The notes beneath the pieces are model-generated. The model saw only the letters and a program-made list of their open reading frames with translations, was not told the DNA's origin and did not search any database. The position numbers were made by a program, and so were the translations under genes. This document shows positions 7,504-15,241 of a DNA stretch of 50,478 nucleotides, in pieces. The first letter of the stretch is position 1. Each line of letters opens with the position of its first letter. The stretch is taken from contig JAFQFH010000005.1 of the NCBI GenBank assembly GCA_017398685.1, positions 1 to 50,478 of the forward strand, in the 5' to 3' direction. Origin of the DNA: Oscillospiraceae bacterium. Its GTDB lineage: Bacteria; Bacillota; Clostridia; Oscillospirales; Oscillospiraceae.

Positions 7504-8430
7504 ATGACTATATATATAAAAGAGCAATTCCACCCGGATGCCATGAAGCGGCTGCGTGAGCTGGCAACAGTTGTTGACAATTTCGATGATCCGGATTCTA
7601 TTGAAGCGGTTCTTGTACGCCGTGACAAGGTGAACAGAGCTACTATTGAAATGCTGCCTAATCTTAAAGCTATAGGACGACATGGTGCGGGCTATGAGGG
7701 TGTGGATCTTGCGGCGGCAAAAGAGCATGGCGTAACTGTAGTAAATGTTCCCGGAGGAAACGCTGATTCTGTAGCTGAGCTCATTGTAGGCTTGGCTTTG
7801 AACATGGAGCGGCGCATAAGTGAGGCCAATGTGATATGCCGTGATGGTGGCTTTAAGTGCATAGCACCTCCGGATTTTCAAGGGACAGAACTTCGCGGGA
7901 AGACATTTGGCTCCATAGGTATGGGCAATATTGCTACTAAGGCTGCCAAAATACTCGTTGATGGTTTTGGCATGACCGCAATAGGATACGATCGACATTC
8001 CACACCTGAACAGGCCCTTGAAAAAGGCTTTTTAAAGGCTGATACCATAGAAGAGCTTTTGGAACGTTCTGATGTTGTAAATGTCAGTGTACCTCTCAAT
8101 GACGGCACAAGAAACATGATTTCTGGTGATAAGTTTGACCATTTCAAGTCTGGTGCCATCCTCATAAACTGCGCCCGTGGCGGTGTGGTAAATGAAGACG
8201 ATCTTTATGATGCCCTTGTAAGTGGAAAACTTGCAGCTGCGGCCTGTGACACCTTCGTTTCTGAGCCACCCTCAAAAGATCATAAACTTCTTGGACTGCC
8301 GAATTTCAGCGCAACTCCGCATATCGGCGGAAATACCGATGATGCTATACGTCGTACAGGTTTGCAGCTTGTTGAGAACGTGGTACGTGTCATAAAGGGA
8401 GAACCCGCAGTGGGTATAGTACCAATGTAA
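7504..8430 (+). CDS. D-isomer-specific 2-hydroxyacid dehydrogenase
   Basis: A 308-aa NAD(P)-dependent enzyme of the phosphoglycerate/glycerate/lactate dehydrogenase superfamily. The start is ATG 7504, served by GGGGGA (an ATG at 7489 overlapping the aldolase stop is possible). The substrate domain has HGAGYEGVDLAAAKEHG. The Rossmann fold has GSIGMGNIA. The catalytic triad is seen as Arg in INCARGGVV, Glu in FVSEPP and His in ATPHIGGN. Last gene of the operon, before a strong terminator. It probably reduces an oxoacid or oxidises a D-hydroxyacid made by its neighbours; it should not be annotated as serA on this context. Confidence 0.88.
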   Translation: MTIYIKEQFHPDAMKRLRELATVVDNFDDPDSIEAVLVRRDKVNRATIEMLPNLKAIGRHGAGYEGVDLAAAKEHGVTVVNVPGGNADSVAELIVGLALNMERRISEANVICRDGGFKCIAPPDFQGTELRGKTFGSIGMGNIATKAAKILVDGFGMTAIGYDRHSTPEQALEKGFLKADTIEELLERSDVVNVSVPLNDGTRNMISGDKFDHFKSGAILINCARGGVVNEDDLYDALVSGKLAAAACDTFVSEPPSKDHKLLGLPNFSATPHIGGNTDDAIRRTGLQLVENVVRVIKGEPAVGIVPM

Positions 8431-8456
8431 TTCTGAACTAATAATGCGCTCCACAT

Positions 8457-8502
8457 AAAATATGGCCTCAGGGGACATTCCCTGTGGCCATATTTTCATT
8501 TT
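8457..8502 (+). terminator. Intrinsic terminator of the TRAP/aldolase operon
   Basis: AAAATATGGCC (8457-8467) with TCAGGG continues as the left arm and pairs with CCCTG and GGCCATATTTT ending at 8496, with a short loop. The right arm ends in TTTTCATTTT. It separates the catabolic operon from the sporulation operon. Confidence 0.85.
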
Positions 8503-8544
8503 GCCTGATGTATGGGCATATACTCTCCCAAGGGGGTGAAACCG

Positions 8545-8823
8545 ATGTCCTATGAGCATTCCGAGGCATCAGCCCAGCACAGTCTGAGTCTTGAAGGACG
8601 CAATAAAATGAGCATTACGGGAGTGCTGGATGTAAACGGCTTTGATGACAGTACAGTGATACTTACTACCAGTCAGGGAGAGCTTCATATAAGAGGTGAG
8701 TCCTTGCGCGTAGACAGGATAGATCCGGACATGGGGCAGGTCCTCATAAACGGGCTTGTGCAGGAACTCAGATATGATGAAGCTGCGCCGGCCCGATCTT
8801 TATGGTCAAGGCTTTTTGGCTGA
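8545..8823 (+). CDS. yabP: Sporulation protein YabP
   Basis: A 92-aa protein. The start is ATG 8545, preceded by AGGGGGTG at 8531-8538. It shows the YabP/YqfC core: HSLSLEGRNKMSITGVLDVNGFDDSTVILTTSQGELHIRGESLRVDRID. In Bacillus subtilis yabP is a mother-cell (sigma-E) gene next to yabQ and divIC, and the same order is kept here. It is followed at once by yabQ. Confidence 0.93.
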   Translation: MSYEHSEASAQHSLSLEGRNKMSITGVLDVNGFDDSTVILTTSQGELHIRGESLRVDRIDPDMGQVLINGLVQELRYDEAAPARSLWSRLFG

Positions 8824-8824
8824 T

Positions 8825-9214
8825 ATGGAAATACAGGTTTATACACAGCTGAAGGCTTTGGGCTTTGCGTTTATACTGGGCTTTGTACTGGGCCTGGTGT
8901 ATGACCTTGTTCGCCCGGCACGCCGCAGAAGCAGCACATGGGGAGAAAGGGTGCTGGATATATTATATGCACTTTTCTCAGGCAGTGCGGTTTTCCTCTA
9001 TGTACTCGCTGCCCCCGGTGGAAGACTTGGGGTGTGGGAGCTTCTTTTTACACTATGCGGTTTTCTTTCATACCTTCATCTTCTGTCAGACCGGGTGTTC
9101 ACCTTCACGGACAAATTTTTTGTGGTGGTCATAGCGCTGTTCAGGCGGACAAAAAATTTTATTAAAAAAATTCTTGATATGACAAAAATGTACTTCCAAA
9201 ATGTGCAAAAATGA
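8825..9214 (+). CDS. yabQ: Spore cortex biosynthesis protein YabQ
   Basis: A 129-aa membrane protein. The start is ATG 8825, one base after the yabP stop (a longer frame from 8756 runs inside yabP). Three to four hydrophobic helices are visible, with the YabQ signature FAFILGFVLGLVYDLVR near the N-terminus. It is needed for the spore cortex in Bacillus subtilis. Its end overlaps the putative divIC start (ATGA at 9211-9214). Confidence 0.9.
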   Translation: MEIQVYTQLKALGFAFILGFVLGLVYDLVRPARRRSSTWGERVLDILYALFSGSAVFLYVLAAPGGRLGVWELLFTLCGFLSYLHLLSDRVFTFTDKFFVVVIALFRRTKNFIKKILDMTKMYFQNVQK

Positions 9215-9582
9215 TTTATTATAAGTTTTGGATGGTACAAAATATGCAGACACATTCCGTATTACTCCGCATAGTGGCGCTGTCTGTGCTGCTTTATTCT
9301 CTGTGGCTTTTCACCTCATCGATGGATGAACTGAGGCAAAGTGAAAGCATGGCAGATGAAAAAAGGAGCTTGCTTTCCCAATTGCAGGAAGAAAATATCA
9401 GGCTGCAGGAAAAGCTTGCTGCAATTGAAAGCGGCGCAGGAATGGAAGCGCTGGCGCGGGAGCGCCTGGGGCTTGTTATGCCGGATGAGCGGGTATTTTA
9501 TTTTACAACAGGCAGTGCAGGAGAAGAGCAGATATATCCTGCAGGAGAGGAAAAAGAATGGGACTGGAACCAGGCGCAATAG
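9211..9582 (+). CDS. divIC: Septum formation initiator DivIC/FtsB-like protein
   Basis: Up to 123 aa. It has a short cytoplasmic N-terminus, one membrane helix at about residues 19-37 (LLRIVALSVLLYSLWLF), a coiled coil (MADEKRSLLSQLQEENIRLQEKLAAIESG) and the conserved segment LARERLGLVMPDERVFYF. This is the DivIC/FtsL architecture of the divisome. The start is uncertain: ATG 9211 overlaps the yabQ stop, but ATG 9232 or 9244 would also give a complete protein. The end overlaps the S1-domain gene by 25 bases. Confidence 0.88.
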   Translation: MIYYKFWMVQNMQTHSVLLRIVALSVLLYSLWLFTSSMDELRQSESMADEKRSLLSQLQEENIRLQEKLAAIESGAGMEALARERLGLVMPDERVFYFTTGSAGEEQIYPAGEEKEWDWNQAQ

Positions 9583-9998
9583 TTGAAGCCAAAGTTACCG
9601 CGATAACCAAGTTCGGGGCTTTTGTGTCCCTGCCGGAGGGCAAAAATGGTCTTGTCCATATCTCGGAGCTGTCAGACTCCTACGTGAACGATGTAAATGA
9701 GCATGTGAGCGTAGGCCAGCAGGTCAGAGTGTATGTGATGAATATTGCCCCGGACGGAAAAATAAATCTTTCAATAAAGCGGGCCATACCGCAGGCAGAA
9801 AGAAACTCCACTCCAGCTCCCCGTCAGGAACGCAGCCGGAAAAGTGCTCCTGCAGCTGTAGTTTTGCAGAAGGAGAGCCGTCCGGAGGCGGAAGAAAGCT
9901 TTGAGGACAGACTGAAAAAATTTATGCGTGAGTCGGACAGCCGCATAGCCGACAACAGGATGTATTCCGAACACAGGCAGCGCAGCCGCCGAAGATAA
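9558..9998 (+). CDS. yabR: S1 RNA-binding domain protein (YabR-like)
   Basis: A 146-aa protein. Residues of about 4-72 are one S1 domain: GAIVEAKVTAITKFGAFVSL, NGLVHISELSDSYV, then KINLSIKRA. The remainder is a low-complexity basic tail rich in Arg, Ser and Glu ending in RQRSRRR, as in general-stress/YabR proteins that bind ribosomes or RNA. GGAGAGGAAAAAG serves the ATG at 9558, inside the end of divIC. The yabP-yabQ-divIC-yabR order matches Bacillus subtilis. Confidence 0.9.
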   Translation: MGLEPGAIVEAKVTAITKFGAFVSLPEGKNGLVHISELSDSYVNDVNEHVSVGQQVRVYVMNIAPDGKINLSIKRAIPQAERNSTPAPRQERSRKSAPAAVVLQKESRPEAEESFEDRLKKFMRESDSRIADNRMYSEHRQRSRRR

Positions 9999-10014
9999 AG
10001 AAAGGAATTATATT

Positions 10015-11322
10015 ATGACAGATTATACTTCTCTTTACCGCAATAAGCTTATGAGTGCACAGCAGGTGGCTCAGTGCGTACAGAACGGATGGGTCATCGG
10101 TACCGATGCCGGAGCCGCTCAGCCGGTGTCTCTCTTCACGGCTCTGGCGGAGCGCGCCTATAAGGATGAGCTTTCCGGTGTTAAAGTGCATATTATGCTG
10201 GATGTCTATCCCTTTGAGTTTTATGCCGACCCTCAGCTTAACGGAAAAATAAACGGCGTATCGTGGTTTTCCAGCGGTGGTGCCCGCAAGGCGGTAAACG
10301 GCGGCTGGGCCACCTTTGTCCCCAACTATTACAGGGATATTCCCCGGCATCTGGCAGCAGGCTATGATTTTGACGCAGTTTTTCTGGAAGTATCTCCCAT
10401 GGATAAGCATGGCTACTTCAGCCTTGCCACGGTTGCCTCTATAAGTGATGTGATGATCTCAAAATCCAGACGGGTCTACGTGGTGGTAAACGACAAGCAG
10501 CCCCGTGCGGTCTGCGGCAGCATGCTGCACATTTCTCAGGTGGACGGTATCAGTGAGCACAGCCACGAGCTGCCTGTGCTGCCCGCCGCCACTCTGGACG
10601 ATGTGAGCGTTGCCATAGGCAATATCATCGCTGAGCAGATACCTGACGGTGCATGCATACAGCTTGGTATCGGCGCCATCCCCGACGCTACCGGCATGGC
10701 TTTGAAAAACAAGAAAGATCTGGGCATCCACACTGAGATGTTTACCGATTCCATGGTGGAGCTTATTGAGTGCGGCGCTGTCAACAACAGCCGCAAGCAG
10801 ATCCACAGAGGTCAGTCCGTCACCACTTTTGCCTACGGCTCAAAGCGCATATATGACTATATCGACGATAACCCCGGCATAGCCCTTATGCCTGTGGACT
10901 ATGTGAACGATCCCAACGTTATCTGCAAAAACGACAATATGATCTCCATCAATGCCGCCATCGAGGTGGACCTTTTCGGTCAGGTCTGTGCCGAGAGCGT
11001 TGGCACAAAGCATATGTCCGGCACCGGCGGCCAGGTGGACTATGTGCGCGGCGCATGCCAGTCCAAAGGCGGCATGAGCTTTATCGCCTTTGCCTCTACT
11101 GCCAAAAACGGCACCATCAGCAAGATTTCTCCCATCCTTACCCCCGGCGCAGTCTGTACCACCGGCAAGAACGATGTGGACCATATCGTCACTGAGTACG
11201 GCATTGCAAAGCTCCGCGGCAGACCCATGAGCGAGCGTGTAAAAGCCCTTATTGCCATTGCCCACCCCAATTTCCGGGACGAGCTGACATTTGAGGCAAA
11301 AAAGAGGGGCCTTATAGTATAA
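10015..11322 (+). CDS. Acetyl-CoA hydrolase/transferase family CoA-transferase
   Basis: A 435-aa family I-type CoA-transferase that exchanges CoA between acetate or acetyl-CoA and another acid, such as butyrate or 4-hydroxybutyrate. The catalytic Glu is most likely E241 in LGIHTEMFTDSMVELI. The glycine loop MSGTGGQVDYVRGA and the final ITEYG-like segment VTEYGIAKLRGR fit the 4-hydroxybutyrate/butyryl-CoA:acetate group. AAAGGAATTATATT precedes the ATG. It follows the sporulation operon by 16 bases but has its own terminator, so it may be transcribed from within or read through. The exact acid is not predictable; a fermentative role is likely. Confidence 0.9.
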   Translation: MTDYTSLYRNKLMSAQQVAQCVQNGWVIGTDAGAAQPVSLFTALAERAYKDELSGVKVHIMLDVYPFEFYADPQLNGKINGVSWFSSGGARKAVNGGWATFVPNYYRDIPRHLAAGYDFDAVFLEVSPMDKHGYFSLATVASISDVMISKSRRVYVVVNDKQPRAVCGSMLHISQVDGISEHSHELPVLPAATLDDVSVAIGNIIAEQIPDGACIQLGIGAIPDATGMALKNKKDLGIHTEMFTDSMVELIECGAVNNSRKQIHRGQSVTTFAYGSKRIYDYIDDNPGIALMPVDYVNDPNVICKNDNMISINAAIEVDLFGQVCAESVGTKHMSGTGGQVDYVRGACQSKGGMSFIAFASTAKNGTISKISPILTPGAVCTTGKNDVDHIVTEYGIAKLRGRPMSERVKALIAIAHPNFRDELTFEAKKRGLIV

Positions 11323-11337
11323 TCCATACGGACACAA

Positions 11338-11371
11338 GGGCAGACTACCTGTGGTGGTCTGCCCTTTTTTC
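11338..11371 (+). terminator. Intrinsic terminator after CoA-transferase
   Basis: GGGCAGAC (11338-11345) pairs with GTCTGCCC (11357-11364) over an 11-base loop, followed by TTTTTTCT. Confidence 0.9.
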
Positions 11372-11445
11372 TATAAAAATTTGTGGAACTTTCTGACAGG
11401 ACGGCAGTCTAATAATCGAAAATAAAAAAAGCTTCGGAGGACAAT

Positions 11446-11910
11446 ATGAAAAAAATTGTACTTATGATGTGTGCCATGGCGATGCTTGTGAACCTTTGCG
11501 CCTGCGGGGCAAAGGGCTTTGACAAAAAGGATATGAGTCTCAGCGAGTATGACGGTGTTGCCGTAAACGAGCTTGTGCAGATGTTCATAAAGCAGAAAAC
11601 CGTCACCGATGCCACAGAGCAAGTGACACTGTTCATCGAAAATCTCAGCGACAAGGACTTCAGCTTTGATGCCGCAAGTCGCCTTGAAGTCAATATTGAC
11701 GGCAGCTGGTATCTTATTCCGCCCAAGTCTGACGCTATGACCATGCAGCTTTATCACCTGACGGCAAACGGCAGCGAGGAGACTGTGTTCAATTTTGCCG
11801 GTAACTACGACAAGCTCCCCGAGGGCAGCTACCGTATAGTCAAGCTCTTTGTGGACACTGACGGCAATCAGGCCCTTGCGGAAGCCCAGTTCAGTATCGG
11901 AAGGGGATAA
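11446..11910 (+). CDS. Lipoprotein with bacterial Ig-like (Big_14-type) domain
   Basis: A 154-aa protein. The signal peptide MKKIVLMMCAMAMLVN ends in the lipobox LCAC, with the lipidated Cys at about 20. The mature part contains the pattern VTLFIENLSDKDFSF, then the DGSWYLIPP segment and EGSYRIVKLF, which is typical of clostridial Ig-like surface lipoproteins. GGAGGACAAT precedes the ATG. It is followed after 1 base by a second lipoprotein gene, so the two probably form a pair. The function is unknown. Confidence 0.75.
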   Translation: MKKIVLMMCAMAMLVNLCACGAKGFDKKDMSLSEYDGVAVNELVQMFIKQKTVTDATEQVTLFIENLSDKDFSFDAASRLEVNIDGSWYLIPPKSDAMTMQLYHLTANGSEETVFNFAGNYDKLPEGSYRIVKLFVDTDGNQALAEAQFSIGRG

Positions 11911-11911
11911 T

Positions 11912-12376
11912 ATGAAAAAACTGCCTTTTATTCTGCTTTTGGTATTGTGCCTGTGTCTTTGTGCCTGCACCAATGAAAAAGCCGTCCCTGCCGATACCGC
12001 AGCCGAAATAACTGTATACTACAGCGACGAGAATTGTGAAAATCTCCTCAGCGAGAGTGTAAGCATCCCGGAGCTGAGCCCTGAGAATATAATGGCAGCT
12101 CTGCTTGAAAAGGGAGCTATATCCCAGAGCGTTTCAGTCAACAGCTTTCTCATGGACAAGACCGGTGTCATCCGCCTTGATCTGGGGAAAGAATTTGGCG
12201 GCATGATAAGTGCCATGGGCACCAGCGGCGAGTATATGATGATGGGCGCTCTGGTAAATACCTTCCTTGATGCCTACAGCGCCAGCGGCCTCATGCTTCA
12301 GGTGGACGGCAAGACCCTTGAGACGGGGCACAGCATCTATGACTTCACCCTTGAATATTTCCCTCTGGAACCCTGA
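11912..12376 (+). CDS. GerMN-domain lipoprotein
   Basis: A 154-aa protein. The start is ATG 11912, with AAGGGG upstream (a longer frame from 11849 runs inside the previous gene). The signal MKKLPFILLLVLCLCLCAC carries a lipobox. Residues of about 30-145 form one GerMN domain: ITVYYSDENCENLLSES, LSPENIMAALLEKG, GVIRLDLGKEF, MMMGALVNTFLDAY. GerMN domains occur in spore germination and sporulation lipoproteins, so a cell-envelope or spore role is likely. The following hairpin ends the unit. Confidence 0.82.
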   Translation: MKKLPFILLLVLCLCLCACTNEKAVPADTAAEITVYYSDENCENLLSESVSIPELSPENIMAALLEKGAISQSVSVNSFLMDKTGVIRLDLGKEFGGMISAMGTSGEYMMMGALVNTFLDAYSASGLMLQVDGKTLETGHSIYDFTLEYFPLEP

Positions 12377-12382
12377 TAACAA

Positions 12383-12413
12383 AAGCCTCTGCACTTTTTG
12401 GGTGCAGAGGCTT
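12383..12413. terminator. Bidirectional terminator
   Basis: AAGCCTCTGCA (12383-12393) pairs perfectly with TGCAGAGGCTT (12403-12413). It is followed by GAAATTTTTTAT on the + strand and by TTTTGTTATC on the - strand. It lies between the convergent GerMN lipoprotein and alpha/beta hydrolase genes. Confidence 0.85.
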
Positions 12414-12421
12414 GAAATTTT

Positions 12422-13369
12422 TTATCTCACGCTTTCGTGGGAACATTCTTCACCGAAAAATTCTCTCAGAGCGTTCAGGTATTTTTCCGGTGCCGCCGGA
12501 TAGCTCAGCCCGTGTCCGGCTCCAGGTACAGTCAGTATGGCTTTCCGGGAGGCACAGGCCTCAAAATTTATCCGGCTCATCTCACAAGGCACATAGTCGT
12601 CGCTCTCCCCATGTATGAATATTATGGGAAGGCGGCTTTTTTTCATGGCCTCAAGAGCGGAGTGCTCCTCCAGATCGAAATGGCCGAAAACTCTTGCCGC
12701 CAGCTTCACAAAGGGATAGATCACGGCTGCGGGCAGGTGCATCTGCCGGATAACCTTTTTGATAATGTCCCTTGCAGTAGAAAAACCGCAGTCAGCCAGT
12801 ATCCCAACAACATTGTCCGGCATGGGCTTGTCCGCCGTCATCAATACGGTGCTTGCCCCCATGGAAATGCCTGTAAGGATTATTTTCACATCCGGCCCGA
12901 AGCGATTTACCACATGATTTACCCATAAAAGGCAGTCTCTGTGCTCGTTTATTCCAAAACTAATGGTGTTGCCGCCGCTTTTGCCGCTGCATCGCTGATC
13001 CACCAGCACCACGGAGCGCCCCAATTTAAAGGCGCGCTGTATTCCCCCAGCCAGATCCCGCTCGGAAGTGCCCCTGTAGCCGTGGAACATTATCTCAATG
13101 GGCGCACCCTCAGCGTACTCATAGTACTTGGCGTACAGGTCCAGCCCGTCAAAGGAACGTATCTTCAGCTCCTCGTAGGGCATGGCCCGGGCTTCTCTTA
13201 TCCACTGGGCGATAAGATCCCGGTACTGCTCATATATATGCCCCTTGGGAAGCTCCGCAGGCTTTGAGCCGCCGGTCTTTCTGTCAGGCACATAAAAGGC
13301 CATACGGTAGCATATGAAGCTGAGAACAAGTGCCAGAACCGCAATTATAAGTACAGCAAGAAAAATCAT
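12422..13369 (-). CDS. Membrane-anchored alpha/beta hydrolase
   Basis: A 315-aa protein. I chose the ATG at 13369 (MIFLAVLIIAV) because GGAG lies about 9 bases upstream; an ATG at 13378 sits too close to it. An N-terminal membrane helix (residues 1 to about 22) is followed by an alpha/beta-hydrolase fold: FHGYRGTSERD, the nucleophile elbow LTGISMGAST (Ser in GISMG), the acid region PIIFIHGESDDYVP, and the catalytic His in PGAGHGLSYP. It resembles the YqkD/BAAT-like extracytoplasmic or membrane-associated hydrolases. The substrate is unknown. It is divergent from the patatin gene. Confidence 0.88.
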   Translation of the reverse strand: MIFLAVLIIAVLALVLSFICYRMAFYVPDRKTGGSKPAELPKGHIYEQYRDLIAQWIREARAMPYEELKIRSFDGLDLYAKYYEYAEGAPIEIMFHGYRGTSERDLAGGIQRAFKLGRSVVLVDQRCSGKSGGNTISFGINEHRDCLLWVNHVVNRFGPDVKIILTGISMGASTVLMTADKPMPDNVVGILADCGFSTARDIIKKVIRQMHLPAAVIYPFVKLAARVFGHFDLEEHSALEAMKKSRLPIIFIHGESDDYVPCEMSRINFEACASRKAILTVPGAGHGLSYPAAPEKYLNALREFFGEECSHESVR

Positions 13370-13512
13370 CAATTTCATCTCCGGAAAAGTATGGACTGAT
13401 TGTACCACCAATTCCAAAAAAGTAAAAGTCACATTCTGTTTACAAAGATGTGATTGACTTAACCGACCACTGGGCCTTAAAATACCCATATCAAACCAAA
13501 GGAGCAAGTAAC

Positions 13513-14373
13513 TTGAGCAAAACAGGACTTGTACTGGAGGGCGGCGGATTTCGCGGCATATATACGGCGGGCGTGCTGGATGTTTTCATGGAAGAGGGAT
13601 TAAGCTTTGACGGGCTCATCGGTGTCTCGGCCGGGGCCATTCACGGCTGTTCCTTTATCTCCGGGCAGAAGGGGAGAAGCATCCGCTACTACCGCAAATA
13701 CTGTGGCGATCCCCGCTTTATGAGCATAAGAAGCTGGCTCACCACCGGAAATGTTGTGGGTGTGGACTTTTGCTACCATGAGCTGCCCGAGGTGTTGGAC
13801 AAGTTTGACGATGAGGCTTTCATGAAAAACCCCAGCCACTACTATGTGGTGTGCACCAATGTGGAGACGGGCAAGCCTGAATATATACGCCTTACCGATA
13901 TGCGAAAGGAGATAGACTATCTTCGCGCTTCTGCGTCGCTGCCGTATTTTTCAAAAATAGTGGAGATAGACGGTAAAAAATATCTGGACGGCGGCTGCAC
14001 CGACTCTGTACCCTTGGAAGCCTTTGAAGACCTGGGTTACGGGCGCAACGTAGTGGTGCTGACAGAGCCGGAGGACTACAGGAAAAAGCCGGAACTGCGC
14101 CTGCTTGCAAAAACCGTCTACCGCCGCTATCCCGATTTTGCCAGAGCACTTGTAAACCGGCATGAGAGCTATAACAATATGCTGGATATGCTCAAAGAAA
14201 AGGAACGGCAGGGGAGCATTTTCATCATCCGCCCCTCAGAGCATATGGAAATAGGGCGCATGGAGTCAGACGTGAACAAGGTGCAGGCCGCCTATGATCT
14301 GGGCGTGAAAGATGCAAAAGCGCGCCTTGCTGCGCTCAGAGACTGGCTTTCAAAAGGAGAAAACAATGGTTAA
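13513..14373 (+). CDS. Patatin-like phospholipase (RssA family)
   Basis: A 286-aa predicted Ser-Asp acyl hydrolase. The TTG at 13513 is preferred as start, with GGAG at 13501-13504; the open frame extends to 13450 but without family residues. Motifs: oxyanion loop LEGGGFRGIYTAGVLD, nucleophile GVSAGAIHG (GxSxG), and the dyad Asp in YLDGGCTDSVPLE. The family hydrolyses lipid acyl esters, but many members have no known substrate. Its stop overlaps the start of the deformylase-like gene by 8 bases, so the two are coupled. Confidence 0.88.
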   Translation: MSKTGLVLEGGGFRGIYTAGVLDVFMEEGLSFDGLIGVSAGAIHGCSFISGQKGRSIRYYRKYCGDPRFMSIRSWLTTGNVVGVDFCYHELPEVLDKFDDEAFMKNPSHYYVVCTNVETGKPEYIRLTDMRKEIDYLRASASLPYFSKIVEIDGKKYLDGGCTDSVPLEAFEDLGYGRNVVVLTEPEDYRKKPELRLLAKTVYRRYPDFARALVNRHESYNNMLDMLKEKERQGSIFIIRPSEHMEIGRMESDVNKVQAAYDLGVKDAKARLAALRDWLSKGENNG

Positions 14374-14776
14374 AGATATAGTGCACGACCCCATATTTCT
14401 CGCTCAGAAGTCTCTGCCCGCCGAGCCCTGCGATATGCAGACAGCGCAGGATCTGCTGGACACCCTTGAGGCCAACAGGGAAGGCTGCGTGGGCATGGCG
14501 GCCAATATGATAGGGGTATTGAAGCGCATAATCGTATTTGACAACGAGGGTAAAATTGAGCTTATGTTCAACCCTGAGATTATTAAAAAGTCCGAAAGCT
14601 ACGAAACGGAAGAAGGCTGCCTGTCCTTGAGCGGCGTGAGGAAAACCACACGCTATAAAAAGATAAAGGTGCAGTATCAGAATAAGGACTTTCAGACAAG
14701 GCTCAAAACCTACACCGGCTTTACCGCCCAGATAATCCAGCACGAGCTGGATCACTGCAACGGTATTCTGATATAA
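14366..14776 (+). CDS. Peptide deformylase family protein with altered motif I
   Basis: A 136-aa protein, shorter than the usual 150-190. The start is ATG 14366 with AAAAGGAG, overlapping the patatin gene. Motif II EGCLS (83-87) and the metal motif HELDH (126-130) are intact, giving the Cys and two His ligands. Motif I, normally GxGxAAxQ, reads CVGMAANM (41-48): the first Gly is Cys and the active-site Gln is Met. This variant is seen in a small clostridial deformylase-like group. It may act on formyl-Met or on another formylated or acylated substrate. Confidence 0.82.
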   Translation: MVKDIVHDPIFLAQKSLPAEPCDMQTAQDLLDTLEANREGCVGMAANMIGVLKRIIVFDNEGKIELMFNPEIIKKSESYETEEGCLSLSGVRKTTRYKKIKVQYQNKDFQTRLKTYTGFTAQIIQHELDHCNGILI

Positions 14777-14868
14777 TGTGATAAAATCACGGAAAAGGCA
14801 AAGACTATTGCTTATAATGAGGCCACAAGATAAATAAAGACGGCCTTAAGGCCAGGGAGGATAAAAAT

Positions 14869-15177
14869 ATGTCAGTTATCACCATAACCAAAGCAAATTT
14901 CAATGATGAAGTTATAAACAGTGAAAAGCCCGTCCTGCTGGACTTCTGGGCAAGCTGGTGCGGCCCCTGCCGCATGGTGGCCCCCATTGTGGACGAGATC
15001 GCCGATGAGAGAGCCGATGTGAAGGTGGGCAAGGTCAATGTGGATGATGAGCCTGAGCTTGCTTCCAAATTCGGCGTAATGAGCATCCCCACTCTGGTGG
15101 TCATGGAAAACGGCAAGATCAAAAACCAGGTGGTTGGTGCCAGACCCAAAAACCAGATTGAGGCCATGTTTGACTGA
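14869..15177 (+). CDS. trxA: Thioredoxin
   Basis: A 102-aa classical thioredoxin with active site WCGPC at residues 30-34, cis-Pro in SIPTLVV and the buried Asp in LLDFWA. It is a disulfide reductant in the cytoplasm. GGGAGGATAAAA precedes the ATG. A TATAAT at 14813-14818 could be its -10 box, but no good -35 is seen. The next gene, beyond a GC-rich hairpin, encodes a CoA-disulfide reductase, so this is a small thiol-redox neighbourhood. Confidence 0.96.
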   Translation: MSVITITKANFNDEVINSEKPVLLDFWASWCGPCRMVAPIVDEIADERADVKVGKVNVDDEPELASKFGVMSIPTLVVMENGKIKNQVVGARPKNQIEAMFD

Positions 15178-15187
15178 AAAATGTTAT

Positions 15188-15208
15188 AAGCCCGCCGCAG
15201 GCGGGCTT
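15188..15208 (+). terminator. Hairpin after trxA
   Basis: AAGCCCGCC (15188-15196) pairs with GGCGGGCTT (15200-15208) over a 3-base loop. The following T-tract is weak (TAGTCCTATAATAATTTT), so termination may be partial and the reductase gene may be partly co-transcribed. Confidence 0.65.
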
Positions 15209-15241
15209 TAGTCCTATAATAATTTTGAAAGGCGGAAAGAG

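Noticed and set aside
7504-8430. serA (phosphoglycerate dehydrogenase)
   Set aside because: It lacks the regulatory C-terminal domains and sits in a catabolic operon; only the superfamily is supported.
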